From the NCBI GenBank assembly GCA_015066015.1, contig SVPE01000003.1, forward strand, positions 62,001 through 126,000: DNA of 64,000 nucleotides. Reading direction: 5' to 3'. The translations under genes and the position numbers were made by a program. The notes beneath the pieces were generated by a model. That model saw nothing but the letters and a program-made list of their open reading frames with translations, was not told the DNA's origin and did not search any database. Shown here piece after piece: positions 1 to 7,954 of the stretch (position 1 is its first letter; each line of letters starts with the position of its first letter). Source of the DNA: Oscillospiraceae bacterium. Its GTDB lineage: Bacteria > Bacillota > Clostridia > Oscillospirales > Acutalibacteraceae.

Positions 1-124
1 GATGGTAAGCCTTGAGAAGGGTATCCTTTTCTTCTGCTGTCATTCTTCTGGGCTCTGTTGCCATTCTTTCTTTTCTTGTGGCTTCCACCTTTTTGATGGA
101 TTCGCGCATTTCTGCAGTAAACAT
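1..124 (-). CDS. N-terminus of a fumarate-reductase/succinate-dehydrogenase-like flavoprotein (partial)
   Basis: Only the first 41 codons are inside the window; the gene continues past the left edge. It starts at an ATG on the minus strand behind a GGAGGG ribosome-binding site at about 133-138, 12 bp after the Fe-S subunit gene, so it is the last visible gene of the Hdr/Flx operon. The visible part is highly charged, beginning MFTAEMRESIKKVEATR, and reminds me of the N-terminal extension of FAD-dependent fumarate-reductase-type flavoproteins in Clostridia. The FAD-binding core is not visible, so the call rests on this weak resemblance and on the adjacent FrdB-like subunit. Confidence 0.5.
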   Translation of the reverse strand, partial: MFTAEMRESIKKVEATRKERMATEPRRMTAEEKDTLLKAYH

Positions 125-136
125 CTTATACCCTCC

Positions 137-811
137 TTATTTCTCAATTTCTCTTGTGTTGTAAAGCTCTTTCATCTCGGTGATGGGCTTTGCCATAATC
201 TGCTCAATAAGCTCGTCATAGTTGCCGTGGTTGATTTCGTCAACTCTCACCTTAAGATGCTCTGTTTCAGGAGCGATATACTTGCCGACAAGTCTTCTTG
301 CAAGAAGACCTACCATAGGATGTGATATTTCAGCAGGACATCTTACGCTGCAGCAGCCGCAGGCAACACAGTCGAAGGATTCCTCAGCGCACTTTTCAAG
401 CTCGCCTCTTTGTGCATAAGCGATGTACTGCATAACATTGAGATCCTGAGTACAGGCCTTTGTACATGCATTACAGCCGATGCAAGAATAGATTTCGGGA
501 TAAAGCTCCATCATAATCTGCTGATTGGGCTTGATTTCGTTGATGTCGTAGCTTCTCTTATCTGTGGGGAAAAAGGGAATTGATGCGATATACATTCCGT
601 CCTCAACCTGCTTCTGACAAGCAAGGCAGGTCTTGAGGGTGTTGTCTCCCTTGATTCTGTAAATTGTTGCACAGGCTCCGCAGAAGCCGTGACGGCATCC
701 GCAACCTCTTGAAAGAGTATAGCCTGCATATTCCATAGCGGTCATAACTGTCATATCTCCGGGTACTTCGTACTTTTTACCGAAGAAAAACACATTTACC
801 ATGTTACTCAT
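137..811 (-). CDS. Fumarate-reductase-type iron-sulfur subunit (2Fe-2S plus two 4Fe-4S)
   Basis: 224 residues. The N-terminal 2Fe-2S domain has Cys37, Cys39, Cys44, Cys47, Cys62 and Cys65 in a plant-ferredoxin arrangement (CGCRHGFCGAC). A C-terminal ferredoxin-like domain has two 4Fe-4S sites, CIGCNACTKAC near residue 110 and CVACGCCSVRCP near 148. This is the layout of FrdB/SdhB and of thiol:fumarate reductase iron-sulfur subunits. It probably carries electrons between the Hdr/Flx proteins and the downstream flavoprotein. No membrane-anchor subunit is visible, suggesting a soluble complex. Family is clear; the electron acceptor is not. Confidence 0.75.
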   Translation of the reverse strand: MSNMVNVFFFGKKYEVPGDMTVMTAMEYAGYTLSRGCGCRHGFCGACATIYRIKGDNTLKTCLACQKQVEDGMYIASIPFFPTDKRSYDINEIKPNQQIMMELYPEIYSCIGCNACTKACTQDLNVMQYIAYAQRGELEKCAEESFDCVACGCCSVRCPAEISHPMVGLLARRLVGKYIAPETEHLKVRVDEINHGNYDELIEQIMAKPITEMKELYNTREIEK

Positions 812-834
812 AATTCAGTCAATCCTTTCTTTCA

Positions 835-1689
835 TCAATACTCATCGGGCAGCTCGTCTACCTCATCACAGCGGAAAACGGGGCCGTCCTTGCACACATA
901 CTTTGAACCGATGTTGCATCTGCCGCATTTGCCGACACCGCATTTCATACGCAGCTCAAGAGTTGTATATGCCTGAGTCTTTGAAAAGCCCATCTCGGTG
1001 AGTGCTGCAAGAACAAACTTGATCATAATCGGAGGGCCGCAGACAAGGACTGTTTTATCCGTTGTGAGTTCAAGCTCCTTGAGGTAAGCAGGTACAAAGC
1101 CTACGTGACCGTCCCAACCGTCCTGAGGTCTGTCGATGGTAAGGTATACGTTTGTGTCCTTTGCTTTCATCCATACTTCCTGGATTTCCTTGAGCTGAAC
1201 AAGGTCGTCGGCTGAACGTGAGCCGTAAAGAATGTCAACTGTGCCGTAATCGTCACGGTTGTCAAGTACATAATTGATAACACTGCGAAGAGGAGCAAGT
1301 CCGATACCGCCGGCAACAAAAAGAAGATTCTTGCCCTTGAGCTCGGTATCTACGGGGAAATTGTTGCCGTAGGGACCTCTTACGGTGATTTCGTCTCCTA
1401 CCTGAAGGTCGTGGAGATAGTCAGTGAGAACACCGCACTTTTTGATTGAGAACTCCTGATACTCCTTGTTTGTGGGTGAAGAGGTAATGGAGAACATTGC
1501 CTCACCTACGCCGGGGCAACAGAGCATTGCACACTGACCGGGCTTATGCTCAAAGAGCTTGCCGCCTTCGGGTGCATTAACACGGAAGGTCTTAACATCG
1601 GGAGTTTCCTGACGGATATCCGTTACAACACCGACCATAGGTACAAGTGTATCAAGTGTATAATTCTTATGACAGGTACATTCTGACAT
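835..1689 (-). CDS. FAD/NAD(P)-binding oxidoreductase, FlxA-like
   Basis: 284 residues with the ferredoxin-NADP reductase fold. An FAD-binding beta-barrel comes first (about 10-105). A nucleotide-binding Rossmann domain follows, with the FVAGGIGLAPLRS motif near 125-137. A C-terminal cysteine cluster (CGVGKCGRCNIG, then CKDGP) fits a 2Fe-2S site as in dihydroorotate dehydrogenase PyrK and sulfite reductase subunit B. Beside hdrABC and mvhD this matches FlxA, the NAD(P)H dehydrogenase part of Flx-Hdr complexes. Its start ATG overlaps the preceding gene's stop by one base (TAATG), indicating translational coupling. NADH versus NADPH preference cannot be read from the sequence. Confidence 0.8.
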   Translation of the reverse strand: MSECTCHKNYTLDTLVPMVGVVTDIRQETPDVKTFRVNAPEGGKLFEHKPGQCAMLCCPGVGEAMFSITSSPTNKEYQEFSIKKCGVLTDYLHDLQVGDEITVRGPYGNNFPVDTELKGKNLLFVAGGIGLAPLRSVINYVLDNRDDYGTVDILYGSRSADDLVQLKEIQEVWMKAKDTNVYLTIDRPQDGWDGHVGFVPAYLKELELTTDKTVLVCGPPIMIKFVLAALTEMGFSKTQAYTTLELRMKCGVGKCGRCNIGSKYVCKDGPVFRCDEVDELPDEY

Positions 1690-2717
1690 TATTTACCCTC
1701 CTTCTCTGAAAAGGCCTTGATAACCTTGACAATATTTGTTGATGCGGGGCACTTGTCTACACATCTGCCGCAGCCTACGCAGGAGTACATTCCGTTGTTG
1801 TTTGCGGGGAAGTATACAAGCTTGTGCATAAATCTCTGACGGTAACGCTGCATCTGGCTTGTTCTGTTGTTACCGTGTGCCATCATTGTGAAATCGGAAT
1901 ACATACATGAGTCCCAGCAGCGGTACTTCTGTATGCCGTTTCCGGTATCGTAATCCTTAAGGTCATAGCACTGACAGGTAGGACACACAAAGGTACATGT
2001 GCCACAACCGAGACAGGGCTTGTAAAGCTCCTTCCACAGGTCGGATGAGAACTTTTCCTTTGTAGCCTCGCCGTGCCATGATTCAAGTGAAAGATTTGTA
2101 TAAGGAAGCTGAGAAAGAATTGATGAAATCTTTGACTTTTCAGCTTCAACCTCTGCACAGTCACTGTCAGAAAGAAGTGATGCGCACTTTTCTGTAAGAG
2201 CCTCGCCCTTTTCTGTGTTTGCTTTCCAGTAGAGAGTTTCGCCGACAATCCAGGCTGTTACATCGCCTGCAGGACTTGTGGGGTCAACCTCAAACACTGT
2301 GCAAAAGCAGCTTTCCTCAGGCTCGCCGCAAGCAAGGGACACAATTGTACCGTGGTCGCGTCTTGCACTGTAGAATGAGTCAACGGGTGCTGAAAGGAAT
2401 ACCTTGTCAAGCACTTCGATACCCTTGACGTCGCAGCCTCTTACACCGAAGAGAATGAAGTCCTCACTCTGAAGCTCCTGCTGAGTGATTCTGATTTTCT
2501 TGCCTTCTTTATACATTGTGTAAAGAGTTTCGCTCTGAGGGAAGAATACCTCCTTTGCGCTCTTTACGGTTTTGAGGGTTGAAAGATCAACTTTCACGCC
2601 ATCCTCGTATCTTGCGTAGTTTACCTGACCGCCTTTTTCACAGGGGAGGTAAATCTGCTCGGTTTCCGCAATGAGTGAGAGTAATGCGGAAAGATCCTTC
2701 AATGCAATCTTTTTCAT
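1689..2717 (-). CDS. 4Fe-4S dicluster protein, FlxB / sulfite reductase subunit A-like
   Basis: 342 residues. The first 230 have a few scattered cysteines (GVRGCDVKGIEVLD, ACGEPEESCFC), as in the FrhB/AsrA-like group. Two C-terminal 4Fe-4S motifs follow: CLGCGTCTFVCP at about 235-246 and CVGCGRCVDKCP at about 313-324. These proteins relay electrons between a flavin dehydrogenase and MvhD/HdrA. It starts three bases after the next ferredoxin gene stops and overlaps the FlxA-like gene by one base. The subunit role is inferred from gene order; the family call is secure. Confidence 0.75.
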   Translation of the reverse strand: MKKIALKDLSALLSLIAETEQIYLPCEKGGQVNYARYEDGVKVDLSTLKTVKSAKEVFFPQSETLYTMYKEGKKIRITQQELQSEDFILFGVRGCDVKGIEVLDKVFLSAPVDSFYSARRDHGTIVSLACGEPEESCFCTVFEVDPTSPAGDVTAWIVGETLYWKANTEKGEALTEKCASLLSDSDCAEVEAEKSKISSILSQLPYTNLSLESWHGEATKEKFSSDLWKELYKPCLGCGTCTFVCPTCQCYDLKDYDTGNGIQKYRCWDSCMYSDFTMMAHGNNRTSQMQRYRQRFMHKLVYFPANNNGMYSCVGCGRCVDKCPASTNIVKVIKAFSEKEGK

Positions 2718-2720
2718 ACA

Positions 2721-3686
2721 TTATCTCCTTTCATCGGGCTCGAGGTCTTCAAGTGTATAATCGGTGAGAGGTCCCTTTGTTTCAGCATCCTCACCTGCAG
2801 TAAATTCACCGTAATATTCATTGATATCCTTTATGAACTTTCTGTTGAAAAGGTGAAGAGGAATTCCCTGGGGACATACTCTTGAGCATTCACCGCAGTC
2901 AGTACATCTGCCTGCAACGTGGAATGCACGGATAATGTGGAACATACTTTCCTCGAAAGAATCAACGTTTGCCTTCTGCTCTGAATCAAACTTTGTTGAG
3001 TCAAAGACACACTTGCGACAGTTACATGCGGGGCAGACATTACGGCAGGCGTTACATCTGATGCACTTTGAAAGCTCCTGACGGAAGTATGCAAACTTTT
3101 CGTCTGCGGGAAGGTTTTCGATGATTTCGACGTCTGTGAAACGGTCACCGTCGCAGGTGTCGGCACTTTCAAGCATAAGCTCGTCATAAATTCTGTGCTC
3201 CTTACCCTTACAAACGTGGCAGCGTTCAAGCATTACGTCCTTATAAGCTACGGTTTTCTCACCGTAAACTGTATCAATCTTAAGCTCTGTGCAATCACCG
3301 TCAATTTCCGCACCGCTGATGCTCTTTATACCTTTGATGCCCTTTTCCTTAAGCTTTTCGGGGCTGAGCTTTCCCTTACAGCCTACACCGATGATGTATG
3401 CCTTATCGCGGTCAACTCTGTGCTCTTTGATAAGCTGATTGAAGGAATAGGTGTCGCAGGGCTTGAGAAGAACAAGTGTCTTACCCTCAAGGTTTGAGCC
3501 CTTTACCATATACTTGCTGAGGTTCGCACCGCAGAAGCCGTCATATACAAACTCGTCAAGCTCCTCGGCAGTGTTGAAATAGTAAGGCTCGGGATTATAA
3601 GAAAGGTCGCCCTTTTTCCAGCCGAGGACACGCTGTACCGTGCCGTCAGCCATAAGCTCCTTCATACGTCTGATCAGTTCTTGCAT
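2721..3686 (-). CDS. 4Fe-4S dicluster protein, FlxC-like
   Basis: 321 residues. It has an N-terminal domain with a CxxC pair (RCHVCKGK, about 165) and two 4Fe-4S motifs, CIRCNACRNVCP at about 208-219 and CTDCGECSRVCP at about 261-272. Extra cysteines lie between them (ACNCRKC). It resembles the preceding dicluster protein in plan, and the two probably form a heterodimeric electron relay. Its start lies 13 bp inside the end of mvhD, so the two are translationally coupled. The C-terminal 30 residues are acidic and rich in Glu/Asp. Confidence 0.75.
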   Translation of the reverse strand: MQELIRRMKELMADGTVQRVLGWKKGDLSYNPEPYYFNTAEELDEFVYDGFCGANLSKYMVKGSNLEGKTLVLLKPCDTYSFNQLIKEHRVDRDKAYIIGVGCKGKLSPEKLKEKGIKGIKSISGAEIDGDCTELKIDTVYGEKTVAYKDVMLERCHVCKGKEHRIYDELMLESADTCDGDRFTDVEIIENLPADEKFAYFRQELSKCIRCNACRNVCPACNCRKCVFDSTKFDSEQKANVDSFEESMFHIIRAFHVAGRCTDCGECSRVCPQGIPLHLFNRKFIKDINEYYGEFTAGEDAETKGPLTDYTLEDLEPDERR

Positions 3687-4111
3687 CTCAAATCCCCCAA
3701 TCTGACATTTTTACCCATTGAACGGATTGTTTCAACAAAATCATTCATGGTATTTGAGAATTTAACGCCCTCAGCAGCACTTACCCATTCAACACGGGTT
3801 CTGCCTCTTTCGATGCCCACATAATCGAGCATTGAGAAAAGAAGGGTCATTCTTCTTCTTGCATAATAATTACCTGTGCTGTAGTGACAGTCACCGGGAT
3901 GGCATCCGCAGATGATAACACCGTCTGCTCCCCTTTCAAAGGCTCTGAGAATAAACATGGGGTTTACTCTGCATGAGCACGGAACACGGATGATCTTGAC
4001 GTCGGCAGGATAAGCAAGTCTGCTGCTGCCTGCAAGGTCAGCACCGGCATATGAACACCAGTTACAGCAAAAAGCAACTATTTTAGGTCTGAATTCTTCA
4101 TTCATCGACAT
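3674..4111 (-). CDS. mvhD: MvhD/FlxD-type iron-sulfur subunit linking to HdrA
   Basis: 145 residues from the chosen start. The FCCNWCSYAGAD motif (Cys15, Cys16, Cys19), the VPCSCRV segment and the CGCHPGDCHY motif are diagnostic of the MvhD family, a 2Fe-2S protein that passes electrons from hydrogenase or flavin dehydrogenase modules to HdrA. The ATG at 4111 is preferred because GGAGGT at 4121-4126 sits nine bases before it. The alternative ATG at 4105 would make an ATGA overlap with hdrA but is too far from that site. A longer open frame upstream lies inside hdrA and is not supported. Confidence 0.88.
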   Translation of the reverse strand: MSMNEEFRPKIVAFCCNWCSYAGADLAGSSRLAYPADVKIIRVPCSCRVNPMFILRAFERGADGVIICGCHPGDCHYSTGNYYARRRMTLLFSMLDYVGIERGRTRVEWVSAAEGVKFSNTMNDFVETIRSMGKNVRLGDLRCKN

Positions 4112-6090
4112 ATAGCATCCACCTCCGCAATAATCTGTCTGTTTGAGAAGCCCTGAAGGTCCATAACGCCTGAAGGACAGGTAACGGTACAAGCACCGCA
4201 GCCCTGACAAAGAGCACTGTTGACAACTGCAACTCTGTGAGTCTTTCTTACACCGTGGTCAACAATAAGCTTGTCCTCGTAGGAAATAGCACCGTAGGGA
4301 CATACATTCGCACAAGCTGAGCAACCGTTACAAAGAAGCTCGTCAGCCTTTGCCGTACAGGGATTGGTAAGAAGCTTATCCTTGGCAAGAAGGCCTACAA
4401 CCTTGATAGCGGCAGCACCTGCCTGAGAAACTGTTTCGGGAATATCCTTGGGACCCTGGCATACGCCTGAAAGGAATACACCTGCTGTAGGTGATTCTAC
4501 GGGACGGAGCTTGGGATGAGCCTCTGTAAGGAAGTTGTTTGTGTCAATACTTGCTGTAAGCATTGTAGCAATCTGTCTTACGGAAGGATTGGGCTCAATT
4601 GCAGCGGCAAGAACAACCATATCGGCTGAAATCTTAAGCTGCTTTCCGTCAAGAAGGTCAACACCGTGAACAAGCAGTGAGCCGTCAGGCTGAGGAGCAA
4701 CCTTGCCGACCTGACCCTTGACATAGTTTACACCGTATTCTTCAACGGCTCTTCTGTAAAACTCGTCGAAGTTCTTACCTGGTGTTCTTACGTCGATGTA
4801 GAAAACAGTAACGTTTACATCGGGATATTTATCTCTGATGAGCATTGCGTGCTTTGCAGTGTACATACAGCAGATTTTTGAGCAATAGGGCTTACCCTTG
4901 CTTTCGTCGCAACGTGAGCCTACACACTGGATGAACACAATCTCCTTCGGATGCTTACCGTCGGAAAGGCGCTCAAGGTGACCCTTTGTGGGACCTGCAG
5001 CATTCATTATTCTTTCAAGCTCAAGAGAAGTGATAACGTCCTTACTCTGTGAGTAAGCATACTCCTCGAGGTTGTCGAGCTTGATTACCTCAAAGCCTGT
5101 TGCGACAACGATTGCACCGTACTTACGGGTAACAACCTCATCCTTCTGCTTATAGTCGATAGCGCCTGCCTGACAGAACTTTTCGCAGACACCGCACTTA
5201 CCTGTCTTAAGCTTGATACACTGAGTGGGATCGATTACGGGTACATTGGGAATTGCCTGAGCGAAGGGTGTATAAATTGCGGGGCGGTTGTTAAGTCCGC
5301 TGTTGAATTCACTCTTTGCCTTTTTGCTGGGGCACTTTTCCATACACACGCCGCAGCCTGTGCACTTGTCCATATTGACATATCTTGCTTTCTTTCTGAT
5401 TTCAACTGTGAAATCACCGACAAAGCCTGATACCTTTTCGATTTCGCTGTAGGTGTAAAGATTGATTTTCTCGTGAGCTGCTGCATCAACCATTTTCGGA
5501 GTAAGGATACATGCTGAACAGTCGAGTGTGGGGAAGGTTTTGTCAAGCTGAGCCATCTTGCCGCCGATTGAGGGAGTCTTTTCAACGATGTCAACCTCAT
5601 AGCCTGCATCGGCAATGTCAAGGGCAGTCTGGATACCTGCGATACCGCCGCCGATAACAAGAGCTCTTTTTGTAACCTTGCTTTCACCGGGAAGAAGTGA
5701 GGTGTTGAGGCTTACCTTTGCAATTGCTGCTCTTGTAAGGATAACTGCCTTTTCTGTGCCTTCCTCGATGTTTTTGTGAATCCATGAGCACTGTTCACGG
5801 ATGTTTGCAATTTCAACCATATAGGGGTTGATGCCGGCCTTTTCCGCACACTTACGGAAGGTAGCCTCGTGCATTCTCGGTGAGCAGGAGCAGACAACGA
5901 TGCCTGTCAGGTTCTTTTCCTTGATCGCATTTGCAATCTTTTCCTGACCTGCTTCCGAACACATATACTGATAGTCCTCGGCATGAACAACGCCCGGTTC
6001 AAGCCTTGCCATTTCAACAACTTTTTTTACGTCAACAGTTGCTGCGATGTTACTGCCGCAATGGCAGACAAATACTCCTATACCGTGCAT
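4102..6090 (-). CDS. hdrA: CoB-CoM heterodisulfide reductase-like subunit A (FAD, multi 4Fe-4S)
   Basis: 662 residues. An N-terminal cysteine segment (VCHCGSNI) is followed by an FAD-binding GGGIAG motif at about 147-152, the conserved CVGSRC and YCSKICCMYTAKHA stretches, and several ferredoxin motifs: CTGCGVCMEKCP, CGVCEKFC, and at the C-terminus CNGCSACANVCP and CQGCGACTVTCP. HdrA carries the bifurcating flavin in methanogen and bacterial Hdr complexes. The start is set by AGGAGGT six bases upstream. That site lies in the end of hdrC, whose stop is four bases upstream, so the genes are coupled. The ordinary Cys in place of selenocysteine is normal for bacteria. Whether this complex bifurcates is inference. 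Confidence 0.92.
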   Translation of the reverse strand: MHGIGVFVCHCGSNIAATVDVKKVVEMARLEPGVVHAEDYQYMCSEAGQEKIANAIKEKNLTGIVVCSCSPRMHEATFRKCAEKAGINPYMVEIANIREQCSWIHKNIEEGTEKAVILTRAAIAKVSLNTSLLPGESKVTKRALVIGGGIAGIQTALDIADAGYEVDIVEKTPSIGGKMAQLDKTFPTLDCSACILTPKMVDAAAHEKINLYTYSEIEKVSGFVGDFTVEIRKKARYVNMDKCTGCGVCMEKCPSKKAKSEFNSGLNNRPAIYTPFAQAIPNVPVIDPTQCIKLKTGKCGVCEKFCQAGAIDYKQKDEVVTRKYGAIVVATGFEVIKLDNLEEYAYSQSKDVITSLELERIMNAAGPTKGHLERLSDGKHPKEIVFIQCVGSRCDESKGKPYCSKICCMYTAKHAMLIRDKYPDVNVTVFYIDVRTPGKNFDEFYRRAVEEYGVNYVKGQVGKVAPQPDGSLLVHGVDLLDGKQLKISADMVVLAAAIEPNPSVRQIATMLTASIDTNNFLTEAHPKLRPVESPTAGVFLSGVCQGPKDIPETVSQAGAAAIKVVGLLAKDKLLTNPCTAKADELLCNGCSACANVCPYGAISYEDKLIVDHGVRKTHRVAVVNSALCQGCGACTVTCPSGVMDLQGFSNRQIIAEVDAICR

Positions 6091-6094
6091 AGTC

Positions 6095-6487
6095 TTACCT
6101 CCTGAACTTTCTGAAAGCACTTACGAGAAGCTGCTGAGGCATATCTTCGTCAATAAGTGCGGGGATTTCATCGGGAACGAGATAGCTTCCGCCCTTCTGT
6201 CTTACGGCAATCTGTCTTGCAGCGTCAACGATTTTACCCGGCTTTACGTCTCTCGGGCAACGCTCAACGCATGCAAAGCAGGAAAGGCAGACCCAAAGTG
6301 AGTCGCACTTTGCAAGAGCTTCCACATCTTCATTAATTACATAGGACACAAACTGATGGGGCTTGATGTCCATTTTTTCATATGCGGGACAGGATGCTGA
6401 GCACTTGCCGCACTTCATACACTTGAGAGGATTAGTGCCGCTGATTTCCTGAACCATTTCAGACTGTCTTTTCTTTGAAGCTTCCAC
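6095..6487 (-). CDS. hdrC: Heterodisulfide reductase-like subunit C (4Fe-4S)
   Basis: 130 residues with two 4Fe-4S motifs, CMKCGKCSASCP and CLSCFACVERCP, spaced as in HdrC. HdrC transfers electrons between HdrA and the catalytic HdrB. The start is GTG at 6487, immediately after the TAA of hdrB with no intervening base, which forces coupled translation. The C-terminal segment (GSYLVPDEIPALIDEDMP) is typical of the family. Confidence 0.9.
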   Translation of the reverse strand: MEASKKRQSEMVQEISGTNPLKCMKCGKCSASCPAYEKMDIKPHQFVSYVINEDVEALAKCDSLWVCLSCFACVERCPRDVKPGKIVDAARQIAVRQKGGSYLVPDEIPALIDEDMPQQLLVSAFRKFRR

Positions 6488-7282
6488 TTATGCGTCAACC
6501 TCCTCTTTCACACCGAGAGCCTCGGCAAGAATTTCCGTAAAGTAAACAACGGGAACACCGTCTGCGGTATTCTTTGTAAGATTGTACTGACAAAGAGGAC
6601 ATGCAGTAATAAGCATTTCAGCCTCAAAGCCCTTTGCACTGTCCATTACGGTATTGCACATTTTCTTTGAAAGCTCATTATCCTTGAGTGAAATGTATCC
6701 GCCGCAGCATTCGTTTCTGTAGGGATAAACCACAGGCTCTGCACCGAGAGCACGGATGAGCTCCTCAATGATTTTCGGATTTTCGGGATTGTCGAAAGCG
6801 ATAATGTCACTCGGTCTTAACAGAAGGCATCCGTAATAGGCGCCGATTTTTCTGCCGGTGAGTGGGTTGACTACCTTCTTTTTAATCTCGTCAAAGCCGA
6901 CCTTGTCACGAAGCACCTCAAGGAAGTGAAGAACCTCTGTCTCGCCGAAATAGGGCTCATCAAGCTTGAGATAGTTGTTCGCTCTTGTTCTGATGTCTTC
7001 AACATTTTTCATGTCATCGTTAACTCTTTTGATAACATGATGGCAGGCTGAACAGAGAGTCACAAGCTCCTGACCCTTCACCTTTGCATCGTTAAGGGCG
7101 CGTACTGATGAAAGCTTTGAGCCGATTTCATCACTTGAAAGCGGATAAACACCGCCGCAGCACTGCCAGTCAGCAAGCTCCTCGAGCTCAAAGCCCAGAG
7201 CCTTTGCAGATGCCCTTGCATAATCGTCCAGCTTTTTTGCCTTTGTTCTTAAGGTACAACCCGGATAATAACTGTACTTCAT
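6488..7282 (-). CDS. hdrB: Heterodisulfide reductase-like subunit B (CCG domains)
   Basis: 264 residues. It carries both cysteine-rich CCG domains: Cys9, Cys41-Cys42 (WQCCGGVYPL), Cys77 and Cys80 (LCSACHHV) in the first, and a YYGC, ECCGG, CPLCQYN set in the second. These bind the non-cubane 4Fe-4S clusters that cleave disulfides in methanogen HdrB. It is the first gene of the operon, with a promoter-like pair at 7396-7424. In a bacterium without CoM/CoB the substrate is unknown; a protein or small-molecule disulfide is possible. Confidence 0.92.
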   Translation of the reverse strand: MKYSYYPGCTLRTKAKKLDDYARASAKALGFELEELADWQCCGGVYPLSSDEIGSKLSSVRALNDAKVKGQELVTLCSACHHVIKRVNDDMKNVEDIRTRANNYLKLDEPYFGETEVLHFLEVLRDKVGFDEIKKKVVNPLTGRKIGAYYGCLLLRPSDIIAFDNPENPKIIEELIRALGAEPVVYPYRNECCGGYISLKDNELSKKMCNTVMDSAKGFEAEMLITACPLCQYNLTKNTADGVPVVYFTEILAEALGVKEEVDA

Positions 7283-7395
7283 ACATCTATGATCCTTTCA
7301 TTTTTATTCGACTTTCAGTGGCAACATCCTCAAATGTCAGTCTCCGTTTTCTCTTGCATTTCGGGTAAAAAAATGCCAACACAGTCATTCGACAT

Positions 7396-7424
7396 ATCAT
7401 AACATTTTTTTAAGAAAATTACAA
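7396..7424 (-). promoter_or_regulatory. Candidate promoter of the hdr operon
   Basis: Read on the minus strand, TTGTAA (7419-7424), a 17-base spacer and TATGAT (7396-7401). It is the best sigma-70 type match in the leader of hdrB, giving a 5' leader of roughly 110 bases. Confidence 0.45.
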
Positions 7425-7954
7425 TGTTTTGCAAGCTTTTTTTATTGGAAAACCTTTTAAAATTTATATAAATATGTTAAAGGGGTATGTATTTTTTGAT
7501 ATAGCACCGTTAAAGCAGGCGCAGAAAAGATAAATATTTGCAAAACAGTGCAGTTATAATTGAGAATCACGGCTTATAAGGCCTTGCCGTAAGCGGCGCA
7601 AGCTTACGATTCAAGAGACAAAAAAAGAGCCGGAAAAAACGCCGACGCCCGATAAGACAGTATTTCTTTAAAAAGTGAAATAACTTCACAATAATGCGTT
7701 AAAAATCACCGATATGCGTCAGCATTATCGGTGATTTGCGCCTTTTCTTGCAAAGCTATTTCGCATTTTAAAGTGCTTCGCAGTTTCGTAAGAACAGAAA
7801 ATTTCTTGTATTGAAGCCACAAAATGCAGCAAGGCTGTCGCCTTGCGAGGCTTTTGGCAAAAATACAGGGAATTTTGTTCGAGAAACAAATACTTCCTTA
7901 TCGGACGTCGGCGAATCTCCGACCCTTAAAGTATTTTGTTGATACCGTGTTATA
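7425..7954. other. Non-coding stretch between the hdr promoter and the GPH transporter
   Basis: About 530 bases with no supportable gene. It holds a small inverted repeat CGTAAGC/GCTTACG (7588-7608), the terminator hairpin at 7703-7737 and a perfect 7-bp hairpin GCAAGGC/GCCTTGC (7829-7846). The part at 7870-7920, with GACGTCGGCGAATCTCC, has the look of a dispersed repeat, but no second copy occurs in this window. Confidence 0.5.
7703..7737 (-). terminator. Intrinsic terminator at the end of the uronate operon
   Basis: Perfect 11-bp stem AAATCACCGAT/ATCGGTGATTT, with a further 4-bp ATGC/GCAT stem in the loop. On the minus strand it is followed by a short T-run (GATTTTT). It lies about 220 bases after the transporter stop. 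Confidence 0.6.
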
